A stretch of 64,000 nt of DNA from SFWF01 sp045636705. Lineage in GTDB: Bacteria; Bacillota; Clostridia; Oscillospirales; Acutalibacteraceae. A program made the translations under genes and the position numbers. Where the stretch lies: contig JAZTYA010000037.1 of the NCBI GenBank assembly GCA_045636705.1, positions 1 through 64,000 on the forward strand. Direction: 5' to 3'. Positions 42,722 through 53,622 of this stretch are shown piece by piece. The notes below the pieces were generated by a model, which saw only the letters and a list, made by a program, of their open reading frames with translations, had not been told where the DNA came from and made no database searches. The first letter of the stretch is position 1. Each line of letters opens with the position of its first letter.

Positions 42722-44088
42722 AATTCATTTATAACCATTTTAGCAACCTTATAAATATCGCCGCCACCCATTGTGATTACGATATCTCCTTTTTCGGTTG
42801 TATTAATTATGGTGTTTTTAGCCTTTTCAAAATCTTCAACGCAAACACAGTCGTCTAGACCTTTTGCGATATCGTTTGAAGATATCCCCCATTTATTAAC
42901 TTCGCGTGAACCCATTATAGGTGTTAAGATTACCTTATCTGCCACCGATAATGCTTCTATAAAATCGTTTAATAAAAGTGCAGTTCTTGAGAATGTAAAG
43001 GGTTGGAATACGGCTATTACTCTCTTATAGTTAAGGTCTTTTGCGGCTTTAAGTGTTGCAAATATTTCGGTTGGATGATGCGCATAATCATCTGCTAGCA
43101 CGAAATTATCAAATTCGCCTAAAAATTCAAATCTTCTGCCGGCTCCCGTAAACTTTTCAATAGCATCCTTAATATCGCTGGCATCTACACCCAGCTTATG
43201 ACAAACGGCAACAGCGGCTAAGGCGTTATAGATGTTGTGCTTACCTGGAACGTGAAGGTCAAGCTCAACAATAGGTTCTCCATGTGCTAAAACTGTGAAT
43301 TTATATCCAAATTTCGAAGGAGCCTCATTTATCGCTCTGTATTCGCAGTTTTCATTAAATCCAAAACCGATTTTTTCGGCTTTTATGCTTTTTGATGCCT
43401 CTAAAACAAGTGGGTCATCGTAGTTTAAAAAGCTTAGTGAAGACATATTTACAAAATTTGTAAACGACTCGGTCAACCTTTCCATACTACCAAAGTAATC
43501 AAGATGGTCGTTGTCAATATTAAGAAGAACACTGATATCCGGCGACATTTGTAAGAAGGTATCTACAAACTCACAAGATTCACAAACGAGAATATCGCTT
43601 TTACCGCATATACCGTTGGAATTTATTACAGGAAGTCTTCCACCGATAACTGCAGACGGGTCTTTACCGCTTAAATAAAGAATTTGTGTAATCATAGAAG
43701 AAGTGGTTGTTTTTCCGTGAGTGCCTGCAACACCGATAACATTGTCGTAGCATCTTGTTAGGGCACCTAAAAGAATAGAACGCTCCATTGTAGGAATACC
43801 TTGTTCTTTAGCTGCAATTCTTTCAGGGTTGTCTTCACTGATTGCAGCTGAATAAACAACAAGTTCTGCTCCGTTGACATTTTCAGCATTATGTCCCATA
43901 AAAACCTTAATACCAAGGTTCTTAATTCTGTTTAAGGTGTCCCCTTCGTTATTATCAGAACCGGTTAAAATATAACCTTTTGTATGCAAAATCTCGGCAA
44001 GCGGACACATTCCTGAACCACCAATGCCAATCATATGGATTTTTTTAGCCTCTTTTAAAAGCTTATCGGTAGCGCGCATTTCTTTCAT
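42712..44088 (-). CDS. murC: UDP-N-acetylmuramate--L-alanine ligase
   Basis: This 458-residue Mur ligase adds L-Ala to UDP-MurNAc. The N-terminal dinucleotide-like loop is GIGGSGMCPLAEIL, ATP-binding GTHGKTTTSSMI, and the ligase C-terminal domain has AVFQPFTFSRTALL. The start at 44088 is best (AAAGG upstream). A start at 44079 would remove three residues. A strong TATAAT lies upstream near 44145. Confidence 0.95.
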   Translation of the reverse strand: MKEMRATDKLLKEAKKIHMIGIGGSGMCPLAEILHTKGYILTGSDNNEGDTLNRIKNLGIKVFMGHNAENVNGAELVVYSAAISEDNPERIAAKEQGIPTMERSILLGALTRCYDNVIGVAGTHGKTTTSSMITQILYLSGKDPSAVIGGRLPVINSNGICGKSDILVCESCEFVDTFLQMSPDISVLLNIDNDHLDYFGSMERLTESFTNFVNMSSLSFLNYDDPLVLEASKSIKAEKIGFGFNENCEYRAINEAPSKFGYKFTVLAHGEPIVELDLHVPGKHNIYNALAAVAVCHKLGVDASDIKDAIEKFTGAGRRFEFLGEFDNFVLADDYAHHPTEIFATLKAAKDLNYKRVIAVFQPFTFSRTALLLNDFIEALSVADKVILTPIMGSREVNKWGISSNDIAKGLDDCVCVEDFEKAKNTIINTTEKGDIVITMGGGDIYKVAKMVINELKK

Positions 44089-44181
44089 GCTAATGTTTAC
44101 CTTTCAAGTGTAAAAAATTCTTTATAAACTATTATACCACTTTTTTGAAAAAAAGAAACCTATTTTTTAAAGGAGAAGTAA

Positions 44182-45345
44182 ATGAATTTAAGTTTTCCTG
44201 AATTTTCGCTAATTTGTCACAAGAAAATTGAAGATAACGGATTCAAGGCTTGGTTTGTCGGAGGATGCGTAAGAGACGCAATTCTTGGCAGGCCCTTTTA
44301 TGATATTGATATCGCAACAAACGCGACTCCCGACGAAATAATAAGTATTTTTGATAAAACGGTACCTACAGGAATAAAGCACGGAACAGTTACGGTTTTA
44401 ATTGATAATCAACCTATAGAGGTAACAACTTTTCGTAGCGAAGAGAGTTATAATGATTCCAGGCACCCTGATGCCGTTCACTTTAAAAGTGATATTAACG
44501 AAGACCTATCCCGAAGAGATTTTACTATTAACGCTATCGCCTACCATCCAAGCGGAGAAACAGTTGATTTATTTGGCGGTCTAAATGATTTGAAAAAAGG
44601 CGTTATTAAATCAGTTAACGACCCTAGCGCTCGATTTAAGGAGGATGCTTTAAGGATTTTACGTGCCTTTAGGTTTGCTAGTAAACTTAATTTTAAAATT
44701 GAAGAAAACACAGAAAAAGCAGCTATTTCCTTATTGGATAGCCTAAAGGTTTTAAGCGGAGAAAGAATATTAAAGGAGCTTAGAAAATTAGTTTGCGGAG
44801 AAAATCTTGGTCCTTTTAAAAAGGTTGTTTCTGTCGGTGGTCTCGAGTTTTGCGGAATAAGTAAATCTTTGTCCGATTTAAATCTGGTATTAAAGGTTAA
44901 AAATACTCCTGAATTTCGCTTGCCCGCCTTTTTAAATTTATGCGGATTTGACCCTGACCTTTTAAAGAAAACTTTAAAAATCGATAATTTGACCCTAAAA
45001 AATACGGTTATGTTATCATCACTTCTAAAAGAAGAGATTCCAAAAACGAAAACAGAGGTTAAGCTTTTACTTTCGAAGTTTGACAAAGAGATTTTTGAGC
45101 TCTACCTTGAATATTTAATGGCTCAAAACTCGAAAATTGATAGAGTGAAAGAATTCTATTTAGCGGTTTTAGATAATAATGAACCCTATAAAATTTCCCA
45201 TTTGGACCTAAACGGAAACGACCTTTTGTTATTGGGAATAAGTGGAACAAAGGTTGGGATAAAAATGAACGAGCTTTTAGATAAAGTTATAATAAGTCCG
45301 GAACTCAATAAAAAAGAAATATTAATCTCACTGATAAAAAATTAA
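44182..45345 (+). CDS. cca: CCA tRNA nucleotidyltransferase
   Basis: This 387-residue class II enzyme adds or repairs the CCA end of tRNA. The catalytic DxD lies in GGCVRDAILGRPFYDIDIAT, the nucleotide-selecting motif in RRDFTINAIAY and the neck motif RFKEDALRILRAFRFA. The C-terminal body is divergent. AAAGGAG precedes the ATG. Several tRNAs in this window already encode CCA, so its main role may be repair. Confidence 0.92.
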   Translation: MNLSFPEFSLICHKKIEDNGFKAWFVGGCVRDAILGRPFYDIDIATNATPDEIISIFDKTVPTGIKHGTVTVLIDNQPIEVTTFRSEESYNDSRHPDAVHFKSDINEDLSRRDFTINAIAYHPSGETVDLFGGLNDLKKGVIKSVNDPSARFKEDALRILRAFRFASKLNFKIEENTEKAAISLLDSLKVLSGERILKELRKLVCGENLGPFKKVVSVGGLEFCGISKSLSDLNLVLKVKNTPEFRLPAFLNLCGFDPDLLKKTLKIDNLTLKNTVMLSSLLKEEIPKTKTEVKLLLSKFDKEIFELYLEYLMAQNSKIDRVKEFYLAVLDNNEPYKISHLDLNGNDLLLLGISGTKVGIKMNELLDKVIISPELNKKEILISLIKN

Positions 45346-45360
45346 AGCACTAAACCAATG

Positions 45361-45402
45361 AGCGTCATAGAATGTATTGTAATACATCTTATGACGCTTT
45401 TT
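45361..45402 (+). terminator. Terminator after cca
   Basis: A stem pairing AGCGTCATA with TATGACGCT and inner ATGTATT with AATACAT is followed by a T run. dpaA begins only 12 bp later, so its expression may use a separate sigma-K-type promoter that I could not identify. Confidence 0.8.
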
Positions 45403-45413
45403 TAGGTGATTTT

Positions 45414-46211
45414 ATGAAAATAGCAATCTTTGGAAACTCAAAAAGAATGGAAGTTTTGGCAAATAGATTTTTAGAAGATGGAAGCGAAGTTTCGGTTTTT
45501 AAAAGCGCTTCTACCCTGCCGGACTATATAGATTCAGACCTTTGTGTATTACCGATTCCTACATTGAATAAAGATGGTTTTATAAACTTTAAAGACGGTT
45601 CAGAAGTAACCTATCGAGAGTTGCTAAATATAATAGATAAAAGGTGCAAAATTGTATCCTGCAATTTTTATTGCGACGAATATAATATCGTAGATATAAA
45701 CAAACGCGAAGATTTTGCTTACCTAAACGCGATACCTACAGCAGAGGCTGCAATAGTTTTAAGCATACAAAATAAAGGAACGACTATTTACAATTCAAAA
45801 TGTTTGATTTGCGGTTTTGGCAGAATAGGAAAAATTTTAGCTTCAAAGTTAAAGTCGCTGAATGCCTTTGTAACCGTTTCGGCTAGAAATGAAAAGGATA
45901 TAGCATATATTAATGCTTTAGGTTTAAATTCGATTAAATCAAGTGAGATAATAGACAACCTATCCGATTTTGATATGGTTTTTCAAACTGTGCCAAACAG
46001 AATATTAACCGAAGAAATTCTGACAAAACAAGCAAAAAGGCCGCTTATAGTCGAACTTTCATCAGCGTGTAACGGCACCGATATGTTGGCAGCGGAAAGA
46101 CTCGGCTACAAGGCGGTAGACGGAACAAATCTGCCTGAAAAATTTATGCCCTATACTGCGGGTGAAATTCTTTATGAAATTATTAATCGAATTATGGAAG
46201 AAAACACTTAA
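45414..46211 (+). CDS. dpaA: Dipicolinate synthase subunit A
   Basis: This 265-residue dehydrogenase-like subunit, with DpaB, makes dipicolinic acid from dihydrodipicolinate in the mother cell. The Rossmann motif is LICGFGRIGKILASKL near residue 140. It is shorter than the roughly 297 residues of Bacillus SpoVFA. The ATG at 45414 has AGGTGA upstream. dpaB follows 20 bp later. Confidence 0.9.
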   Translation: MKIAIFGNSKRMEVLANRFLEDGSEVSVFKSASTLPDYIDSDLCVLPIPTLNKDGFINFKDGSEVTYRELLNIIDKRCKIVSCNFYCDEYNIVDINKREDFAYLNAIPTAEAAIVLSIQNKGTTIYNSKCLICGFGRIGKILASKLKSLNAFVTVSARNEKDIAYINALGLNSIKSSEIIDNLSDFDMVFQTVPNRILTEEILTKQAKRPLIVELSSACNGTDMLAAERLGYKAVDGTNLPEKFMPYTAGEILYEIINRIMEENT

Positions 46212-46231
46212 GATGAAAGGAGAATTTATAA

Positions 46232-46804
46232 ATGAGCAAAATTAAAGCGGGATATGCTCTTTGTGGCTCCTTTTGCACAATTGCAGATTCAATTAAGCAA
46301 ATGAAAAACTTAACCGAAAAAGGCTTTGAGCTCTTCCCTATTTGTTCAGAAATTACTGCATTTACCGACACTAGATTTGGTAAAGCTGAAGATATAAAAA
46401 ATCAAATTAGAGAGATTACAGGTCACGAAATCATAGTAAATATTAAGGATGCCGAGCCGATAGGTCCAAGAAAGCTTTTCGACGTTTTAATAGTTTGTCC
46501 TTGTACCGGAAACACTCTAGCAAAGCTTGCAAACGGAATCACCGATTCAAGCGTTACAATGGCGGTAAAGGCGCATCTAAGAAATATGCGGCCTGTCGTT
46601 TTAGCAATAGCGACAAATGATGCTTTAGGCGCTTCTGCAAAAAATATAGGCGCTCTTTTAAACTATCGCGATATCTATTTTGTTCCCTTTGCTCAGGATG
46701 ACCCTGTAAATAAAGAAAAGTCATTAATTTCAGATTTTTCATTACTTGAAGAAACGGTTTTAACGGCTTTAGATGGAAAACAAATAAGACCCGTTATAAA
46801 ATAA
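46232..46804 (+). CDS. dpaB: Dipicolinate synthase subunit B
   Basis: This 190-residue flavoprotein-like subunit has CPCTGNTLAKLANGITDS and the conserved MAVKAHLRNMRPVVLAIATND. AAAGGAG precedes the ATG. With DpaA and SpoVA channel proteins it supplies calcium dipicolinate to the spore core. Confidence 0.93.
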   Translation: MSKIKAGYALCGSFCTIADSIKQMKNLTEKGFELFPICSEITAFTDTRFGKAEDIKNQIREITGHEIIVNIKDAEPIGPRKLFDVLIVCPCTGNTLAKLANGITDSSVTMAVKAHLRNMRPVVLAIATNDALGASAKNIGALLNYRDIYFVPFAQDDPVNKEKSLISDFSLLEETVLTALDGKQIRPVIK

Positions 46805-46838
46805 AATAGAGCGCTAATTTTAGCGCTCTATTTTTATA
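46802..46838. terminator. Bidirectional terminator between dpaB and addA
   Basis: A perfect 13-bp stem (46804-46816 with 46821-46833) with a 4-nt loop is flanked by As and a T run. Confidence 0.85.
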
Positions 46839-49800
46839 TCCTTGCCTAACGCAAATGAATAAATTAATAGTTCTTTCACCTTTTTATTATAAAGCTTTTC
46901 TATAGCTTTAGCATAAATGGCAAGTTGCATTGAGTAGGCCTCTTTTAACTCAGATTCTGAAAGATTTCGGTCGGTCTTAAAGTCTACGATAACGATTTCG
47001 TTCTCTTCGAAAAACAAAAGGTCAACAGCACCCTGAACAACTATCATTTCGTCAGAAAAACGTTGGTCTAAGTCAGGCTTTAAAATGGTTGCTGAAAATT
47101 CTGTTAAGAATTTTTCTTCGCGTAAAACTTTATCTGCCAAACTGATTCGAGTATACAAATCTGACTCGAAAAATTTATTCAAAAGGTTTTTATCAATAGA
47201 CTCGGATTCTGCATCGGTTATGAATCCAAAGTCGTATAGACGGAAAATTTCAGCCTCTAAATCTAATTTAGCGTTATCAAGGTCGCAGAACTGCATGAAC
47301 TTGTGAACTGCAGTACCTCTTTCTGTACCTTTTAGTCCATCAGGCAACATAAAATCAGGACGAGAAGAAAACTGATAAGACTTAACGTCTGCTTTGTGAA
47401 CAATCTCGGTTACCGACGCTTTGGATTCAAGTTCTTTCAGTTCTTCAAAGGGATAAACAAACTCATAACTATTCTTTAGTTTTTGAGTATCGGTCTCTTC
47501 TATTTCTTCTGCCACGTCATTCAATGCATCAGAAAATTCTGATGGCAAGTTATGAATAAAAAGATTAGCATCTTTAAAGAAAATATCATCACTTGAATCA
47601 AAGGTAATAGCAGGTATATCGTATTCTTGTACTAAATAAGCTAAAAGAAAATCAAAGTAAGATTTTAGTGAATTAAATACCGAAATATCTACCCTATCCT
47701 TATTTGGGTAATGAAGATATTTTGCGTTTGCACCTTCAAAAGCTTTAGTTGCATCATCTGTTGTTGCGGAAATAATAAGACTATCCTCAGCGCGTGTCAT
47801 AGCAACGTATAAAAGTCTTAGTTCTTCGGCAAGCAATTCGCTCTTTGCTCTATCTTTTAGTATATTTCTGAAAATATTATCTTCAGGATTAAAGGAGGTT
47901 TCCTTGTATTTAAATGCAAATCCATTCGTTTCATCAATAAGCAAAGACGAACTGATATCCTGCGTATTAAATTGATGAGAAGCATCTGCAATAATGCATA
48001 CAGGAAACTGCAAGCCTTTAGAGGCATGAACGGTCATTAATTTGACCGAGCCCGGTAAAAACACAGGTGGCTTTTTAAAATCCGAAGAAGACATATTGTC
48101 AACTAGTTGGAGAAATGAGCGGAGAGAAATGTTTTTAGTATCTGATTCCGCAGCAAAACTTTGGAAGGATAATAAATTGCTTCGTTTTTCTTCCCCAAGC
48201 TCATACCTTGAAACGATATTTAGATAGTTCGTTCTTTCAAAAATCTCTTCGATTAGCGAAGAAACGTTGAAGAGAATTCTTCTTTCGGTAAAATAAGACA
48301 AGGTATCGCAAAAGTGCTTTGCCTTCTCGCTTGTTTTAGCATAGATATAAAGAGCACGAATAAGTCTATCCTTTTTTGCAAGGAGCCTGATTTCTGTTAG
48401 CTCTTCAATTCTAAACGAGAAAATCGGTGAAGTTAATAGTGTTAATAACGAAATATCATCATAAGGGTTGTTAATTACCTTTAAAAAAGCAATTAAGGTC
48501 ATTACCTCATCAGATTCAAGCAATGAACCAAAGTCAACACTAACAGGTATCCCACGTTCTTTTAAAGTTTTAGCAAAAATAGCGCCTTTTGTAGACGTTG
48601 AACGGCAAAGGATTGCAAAATCTTCATACCTTGCGGCTCTGTTTGTAGTTTCGTCTTGCTTGATGAATGGTTCTGCATTCATCTTTTCGATAATTATATC
48701 TGCTATTATATTAGCCTCGACAACAGCAGCGTTTTCGGATTTCGAAAGACTTTCTGAAAAGGTGCTTTGAAGATTTTTAAGGTTAGCAACGTGTATTTCG
48801 GATTTTAGCTCGTTATTTTCAGGGAAAGTGGCATTTGGAACCAACATTTCCTTTTGGTCGTAATCAAATCCCGAATTCTCCTTATACATCAGGTTTTTAA
48901 AGAAAGAGTTAATAAATAAGCAAATCTCTTTTCGGCTTCTAAAGTTAGAGCCCAAATCAATTTTTGTTTGGTTTAAATTCTCTTTCTTTTTAAGGAAATT
49001 ATAAGGGTTTGCACCTCTGAATCTATAGATAGACTGCTTAACGTCGCCAACACAAAAAAGCTTACTTGAATTGTCTGATAAAATGTTAAAGAGCATATCC
49101 TGAAGGTCGTTAGTATCCTGATATTCATCGACCAAAACAGCATCGTAAGCAGAAATGTAATCCGATGCATTTTCTCTAATTACAATTTTATCATCCTTAA
49201 TTTCGGTAAGCATCGAAAGAGCTTCTTGCTCGCACATATAAAAGGTCATCATATCCCTTTTATAAAGTTCGTCATAAAACTGTTTTTCGAACTTAGAAAG
49301 GATTTCAACAAGCTTTGCAATCAAAGGATAAACTTGAAGAGTCTGATTAATAATCTCTTCCCTTTTTGCGTAGAAAACACTCTTTAAGGATTTTATATTG
49401 TCAAGGACGGTTTTTCTAAGACTTGCCGCAAGCTCGGTTTGTTCTGTTTTGTCTGAGGTTTTAACACGGCCAAGAGCCGGCGGATTAAACGAGGAATCAA
49501 GTAAATTGAAAATATTGTCCCATTCTTGATTTTTTATCTCTTTGGAGAGTTGGTCTAAAAAGTCAGATAAATAGTTATAAGCAGGCCCGTATGCTGCCGC
49601 AACCGCATTGCTATCTTCAAGATATTTGATTGCTCTAGATATAAGTAATGAAGAAGAACTAATAAGTTCTTCGGCATTTTCAAGCGTTTTAGAGAACCAA
49701 TCATCACTTAGTGAATTAGCGTGTGAACGGTATTTTTCTAAAATGCTTTTAATCCAAAGTGCAGGATAAGGCATTTGTCGACTAAAATTAAAGATTTCTA

Positions 49801-50323
49801 AAACAAAATCCATAAGGGTTTTATCATCAAAATCTGCACCGACAAGGTATATTAAATCCATAAAATCCTTATCTTTGTTATCAAAGTATTCAGAAAAGAT
49901 TTTTTCTAAAACGGAACCTTTTAAATAATTTATAGAGGCGTTATCTGCGATTTTAAAGGAAGGATTAATCCCTGAAAGCTCAAAGTTTTCCTTAATAAAA
50001 TCAATGCAGAAAGAGTCGATGGTACAAATATGCGCTGCTGAAAGTAAGATTTTCTGCTTTTGAAGAAGCGCACTGTTTGGATTTTCTCCAATTTCTTTAT
50101 CTAATCGTTTTTCAATCCTGACACGTAGCTCTGCGGCCGCAAGATTTGTGAAGGTAACGATTAATAGGCGGTTTGCCATAACAGGAGAACTTTCGTCGGT
50201 TAAAAGTCTGATTACTCGTTCAACAAGCACGGCAGTTTTTCCTGAACCTGCTGCTGCAGAAACCAGAACACTACCGTTAGCATTAATAGCAAAACTTTGT
50301 TCTTTTGTTGGATTAAATGCCAT
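46820..50323 (-). CDS. addA: ATP-dependent helicase/nuclease subunit A
   Basis: This 1167-residue UvrD-type helicase with a C-terminal nuclease domain processes double-strand breaks with AddB. Walker A is VSAAAGSGKTAVL, Walker B region DEYQDTNDLQ, helicase motif VMTVHASKGLQFPV-like block, and nuclease motif IVIVDFKTDRN near residue 1125. The ATG at 50323 has AGGAGG 8 nt upstream. A GTG 6 bp earlier is too close to it. It overlaps addB by 11 bp. Confidence 0.95.
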   Translation of the reverse strand: MAFNPTKEQSFAINANGSVLVSAAAGSGKTAVLVERVIRLLTDESSPVMANRLLIVTFTNLAAAELRVRIEKRLDKEIGENPNSALLQKQKILLSAAHICTIDSFCIDFIKENFELSGINPSFKIADNASINYLKGSVLEKIFSEYFDNKDKDFMDLIYLVGADFDDKTLMDFVLEIFNFSRQMPYPALWIKSILEKYRSHANSLSDDWFSKTLENAEELISSSSLLISRAIKYLEDSNAVAAAYGPAYNYLSDFLDQLSKEIKNQEWDNIFNLLDSSFNPPALGRVKTSDKTEQTELAASLRKTVLDNIKSLKSVFYAKREEIINQTLQVYPLIAKLVEILSKFEKQFYDELYKRDMMTFYMCEQEALSMLTEIKDDKIVIRENASDYISAYDAVLVDEYQDTNDLQDMLFNILSDNSSKLFCVGDVKQSIYRFRGANPYNFLKKKENLNQTKIDLGSNFRSRKEICLFINSFFKNLMYKENSGFDYDQKEMLVPNATFPENNELKSEIHVANLKNLQSTFSESLSKSENAAVVEANIIADIIIEKMNAEPFIKQDETTNRAARYEDFAILCRSTSTKGAIFAKTLKERGIPVSVDFGSLLESDEVMTLIAFLKVINNPYDDISLLTLLTSPIFSFRIEELTEIRLLAKKDRLIRALYIYAKTSEKAKHFCDTLSYFTERRILFNVSSLIEEIFERTNYLNIVSRYELGEEKRSNLLSFQSFAAESDTKNISLRSFLQLVDNMSSSDFKKPPVFLPGSVKLMTVHASKGLQFPVCIIADASHQFNTQDISSSLLIDETNGFAFKYKETSFNPEDNIFRNILKDRAKSELLAEELRLLYVAMTRAEDSLIISATTDDATKAFEGANAKYLHYPNKDRVDISVFNSLKSYFDFLLAYLVQEYDIPAITFDSSDDIFFKDANLFIHNLPSEFSDALNDVAEEIEETDTQKLKNSYEFVYPFEELKELESKASVTEIVHKADVKSYQFSSRPDFMLPDGLKGTERGTAVHKFMQFCDLDNAKLDLEAEIFRLYDFGFITDAESESIDKNLLNKFFESDLYTRISLADKVLREEKFLTEFSATILKPDLDQRFSDEMIVVQGAVDLLFFEENEIVIVDFKTDRNLSESELKEAYSMQLAIYAKAIEKLYNKKVKELLIYSFALGKDIKIER

Positions 50324-53300
50324 TATCACTACCTCCTTTTAAGATTTCTAAAACCTCTTCTGAGGTGCGTAACGTAGGTTTAGTATGCTCCTTATCACTC
50401 ATTCGGCAAATAGAGGCAAAATCGCAATAATCACAAGCACCTTTTTTAACCGTGTCGGTAGGGTTTGGTAAGAAGTCGCCTTTTAAAAGGTCTTCTTGCA
50501 TCTTGCACATGAGATTTTCTATGTGATTAAAAATCAACGGGAAAGCAGACTTATCAATATAAGAGCTTGTCCCCTTCTTAAATTTCGGTATAAATTTGCC
50601 GTTATTCTCTTTTTCCATAGCGGTATAAATATCAGGGTCATCACAAATGAGACCGTTCATAGCGAGTTTATCTTCGTCTGTACGACTCTTTGCTGGCATA
50701 TATAAAATGCCTGCGGGCTCAGCATCTGGGAAAACGTCTTTTCCGTTCTTTATTAGCGCGTAAAGATAGATTAACATTTGCATATTTAAGCCGTAAAGTA
50801 TATCAGAGAGTTCAAATGACTTTTTACCGGTTTTATAGTCAACGATTCTTATCGCGTTTTTATAAGAGTCAACACGGTCGATTTTTCCTGTTAAAATTAC
50901 TTTTCCTTGGTTTGAAGTAAGAACAAGTTCAGGTATTTGTCCTTCACTTGATATTTCGAACTCACAGAAATTTGGTTCAAAGTCGGACTGTTTAAACTCG
51001 TTTGATATATGAAGTAAAACTCGCTTAATTGAGGTTGAAATATTTGAAAGCATGAAAAGGAATTTAGGAGTGAAGACAATATTTGCTTCGGTTATGCCCT
51101 TAAAATATTCTTCAATAAGAAGGTCGGTTTGCTTTGAAATTTCGGCTTCATCAAGTTCTGCTAAACCCTTACCGAAATGCTCAATCATCTTTTCAAACAC
51201 ATAGTGAGCAACAGTACCTCTCTGTAGAGCATTAAGGTCTGCTTTCTTTAATTTTCCTACCTTTAAGCCATATCTTAAAAGGTACATAAATCTACATGAA
51301 TGATAGGTATCAAATTTTGATGCGCTTAAATAAAGCCTATCTGTAAAGAGGGCTTTAGCGTTCTTTTCTGAAATAGAAAAATCGTCAAAAGAATCCGGCT
51401 TTTTAAGATGCTTTATTCTTGTTGAATATATTTCGTTATCAATTAAAGAGGATGAAACAGTATCGAAATCAGTTTCATTTAATGAGCCGATTTCGCTAAA
51501 AGCAGACATTCTTGTTCTCGGATAAAATTCACCGTTTGCCGTTAAGTTGAACGTCTTTTCTTCTATCTCGTTAAAACTGTCCTTAATTTTTGAAATAAAG
51601 GTTGAAGGTTCGAGACTTGCCCCTGCCATATCGTAAGAGGAACGAAGGATATATACCTCATCCGTAGCGCAACAAAGAATAGAATAAACAAGGTAATTTT
51701 CTTCAACAGTGCTTTTAATAATATCATCGTTAAGGCTGATTCCAAGGCCCTCAAGCTTTTGTTTGTCTGCTTGTCCTAAAATTCCTCCGCTTGTAAACGG
51801 TTTCGGGAAAACGTTTTGGTTGCAACCTAAAATAATAGCAACCTTAGGCTTTGAAGGCCTAATGCGGTCGGCACTTCCAAAGGTAATTTCATCAAGAGTC
51901 TGTGGAGTATTAGATAAATTTACCGAATCTGATGCCAAGGAGAAGGTCTCGATATATTCGTTGTCAGACATTTCGTTACTATCGCTTACTCTGACAATTG
52001 AGCTTAAAATATCGTTTATAGCATCCCAAGACTGTCTGATTACCGAGGCAGAATAGCAGTCTCCTTCTTTTTCAAGGGCTTCACAAAGTTTTGGTAATTT
52101 AAGCTTTGCGCCCGATTTCTCAATATAATTGAAAATGGCCTTTGAACGCTCTAAAGCAGAACCTTTAAAGCTTCTTAGGAATGAATTAAGTTCGCAGACG
52201 ACGTTGTTTCTAAGAGTATTAATTGTTTTTAAAAGAGCTATCTGTTCATCGTCCATAGGTCTTTCTTCAAATCCCGTAACAGGCATAACCCACTCGTCTT
52301 TCCAAGCTAAACCTTTTATATCCCAAATATAGACATACTCTTCCAAGGCCAAAACATCCTCTTTTGAATAGGAATTAAAGCCACTTTTTAGGAAATTTAA
52401 TATATTATCGGTTGTAAACGACTGAGCCAGGTCAAAAAGAATTTGAATGAGAATATAAAGCGGTGTAGAGCTTATAGGTACACTCTTATCAAAAAAACAA
52501 GAGATATTATTTTTGATGCATTGTGATTCGATTTGTTTTTGATAGTCGTCGCTATTTCTTGAAACAATTATAAAATCTCTGTATCTGTAATTTTTATCTT
52601 GAACGAGAGAACGAACGATATTTGCAGCGGCAACCGCCTCTTCCCTTGGAGTTTTGCAGTTAATTAAATTAATTCCTAAATAAGATTCGTTCTTTTGGTC
52701 CTTTTTAGCTAAATCAGATAGGCAAAGTTCAAGTCTTCTAAGAGCGGGACTGTTATAAAACTGATTATCTAAGGTTTCTTCTTTTACTTCAATTTTTAAA
52801 TCAGCGGCAAAGCTTTTAATTCGGTTTATTGCAGAATTGATATTATAAAAGAGACCTAAATCCAAAGAATTGGGATTAGCAGTACAAAAACTAAAAGAAA
52901 CGTCTTTAGCTTGTCCTAAAATTGTTTTAATAATTTTATACTGTTGGCCTGTAAATCCGGTAAAGGAATCAAACAAAACGGTTTTATTTTCAAAGTAAGG
53001 ATGCTTCTTTAAAAGGTCGTTAAGACGTGTTAGATAATCTGCGGGGTCAATATACTTGTTTGAAATTAAAGCTTCGTAGGAGGAATAAATCAAGGCAATA
53101 TCGTGAAGTTTTCCGCCGCAAACGCCACCAATCTGCTTCCCTGCTTCTAAAATCTCTTCCGCGGCAACGCTTGAAAATTTAAAATCTCTAATTGTTTTTG
53201 CAATTTCCTTTGCAAAATCATTATTCTTAGAGAATCGTTTAAAGACCTTTAAATTGTTTTCACTTAAAGCAATGGCTTTATTTATAAAGATAATGTTTTC

Positions 53301-53552
53301 AAAGTCACTAATAGGCGGAGTTTGTCCACTACCTATAATTGCGGTAATCTCGTTATAAAGTCTTGTAAAACTTAAAACTTTGACGTTTTGAATATTTGCT
53401 TCTTTTTGTTTAATAACGTAACGTTCGCATTCGAAGGTAAACTGTTCGGGCACAAGAATAATAACCTGTCCTTCTCTTGAAAGACAAGCGGCATTTGAAA
53501 TCATTTTCTGTGTTTTTCCACTACATGCGCGACCGTATGTAAAGCTTAACAT
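50313..53552 (-). CDS. addB: ATP-dependent helicase/nuclease subunit B
   Basis: This 1079-residue partner has an N-terminal Walker A-like GRACSGKTQ and a C-terminal nuclease domain RIVDYKTGKKSF. The [4Fe-4S] cysteines are visible in HSCRFMYLLRYG and ACDYCDFASICRMS. The ATG at 53552 has GGAGG upstream. A TTG at 53564 would place that site inside the gene. addB precedes addA, the usual Firmicutes order. Confidence 0.93.
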   Translation of the reverse strand: MLSFTYGRACSGKTQKMISNAACLSREGQVIILVPEQFTFECERYVIKQKEANIQNVKVLSFTRLYNEITAIIGSGQTPPISDFENIIFINKAIALSENNLKVFKRFSKNNDFAKEIAKTIRDFKFSSVAAEEILEAGKQIGGVCGGKLHDIALIYSSYEALISNKYIDPADYLTRLNDLLKKHPYFENKTVLFDSFTGFTGQQYKIIKTILGQAKDVSFSFCTANPNSLDLGLFYNINSAINRIKSFAADLKIEVKEETLDNQFYNSPALRRLELCLSDLAKKDQKNESYLGINLINCKTPREEAVAAANIVRSLVQDKNYRYRDFIIVSRNSDDYQKQIESQCIKNNISCFFDKSVPISSTPLYILIQILFDLAQSFTTDNILNFLKSGFNSYSKEDVLALEEYVYIWDIKGLAWKDEWVMPVTGFEERPMDDEQIALLKTINTLRNNVVCELNSFLRSFKGSALERSKAIFNYIEKSGAKLKLPKLCEALEKEGDCYSASVIRQSWDAINDILSSIVRVSDSNEMSDNEYIETFSLASDSVNLSNTPQTLDEITFGSADRIRPSKPKVAIILGCNQNVFPKPFTSGGILGQADKQKLEGLGISLNDDIIKSTVEENYLVYSILCCATDEVYILRSSYDMAGASLEPSTFISKIKDSFNEIEEKTFNLTANGEFYPRTRMSAFSEIGSLNETDFDTVSSSLIDNEIYSTRIKHLKKPDSFDDFSISEKNAKALFTDRLYLSASKFDTYHSCRFMYLLRYGLKVGKLKKADLNALQRGTVAHYVFEKMIEHFGKGLAELDEAEISKQTDLLIEEYFKGITEANIVFTPKFLFMLSNISTSIKRVLLHISNEFKQSDFEPNFCEFEISSEGQIPELVLTSNQGKVILTGKIDRVDSYKNAIRIVDYKTGKKSFELSDILYGLNMQMLIYLYALIKNGKDVFPDAEPAGILYMPAKSRTDEDKLAMNGLICDDPDIYTAMEKENNGKFIPKFKKGTSSYIDKSAFPLIFNHIENLMCKMQEDLLKGDFLPNPTDTVKKGACDYCDFASICRMSDKEHTKPTLRTSEEVLEILKGGSDNGI

Positions 53553-53622
53553 AAAAACCTCCAAATCGCGAATTTTAATTTAAATTAATTATACTATATT
53601 TGCTGTCCAAAATAAAGTACAT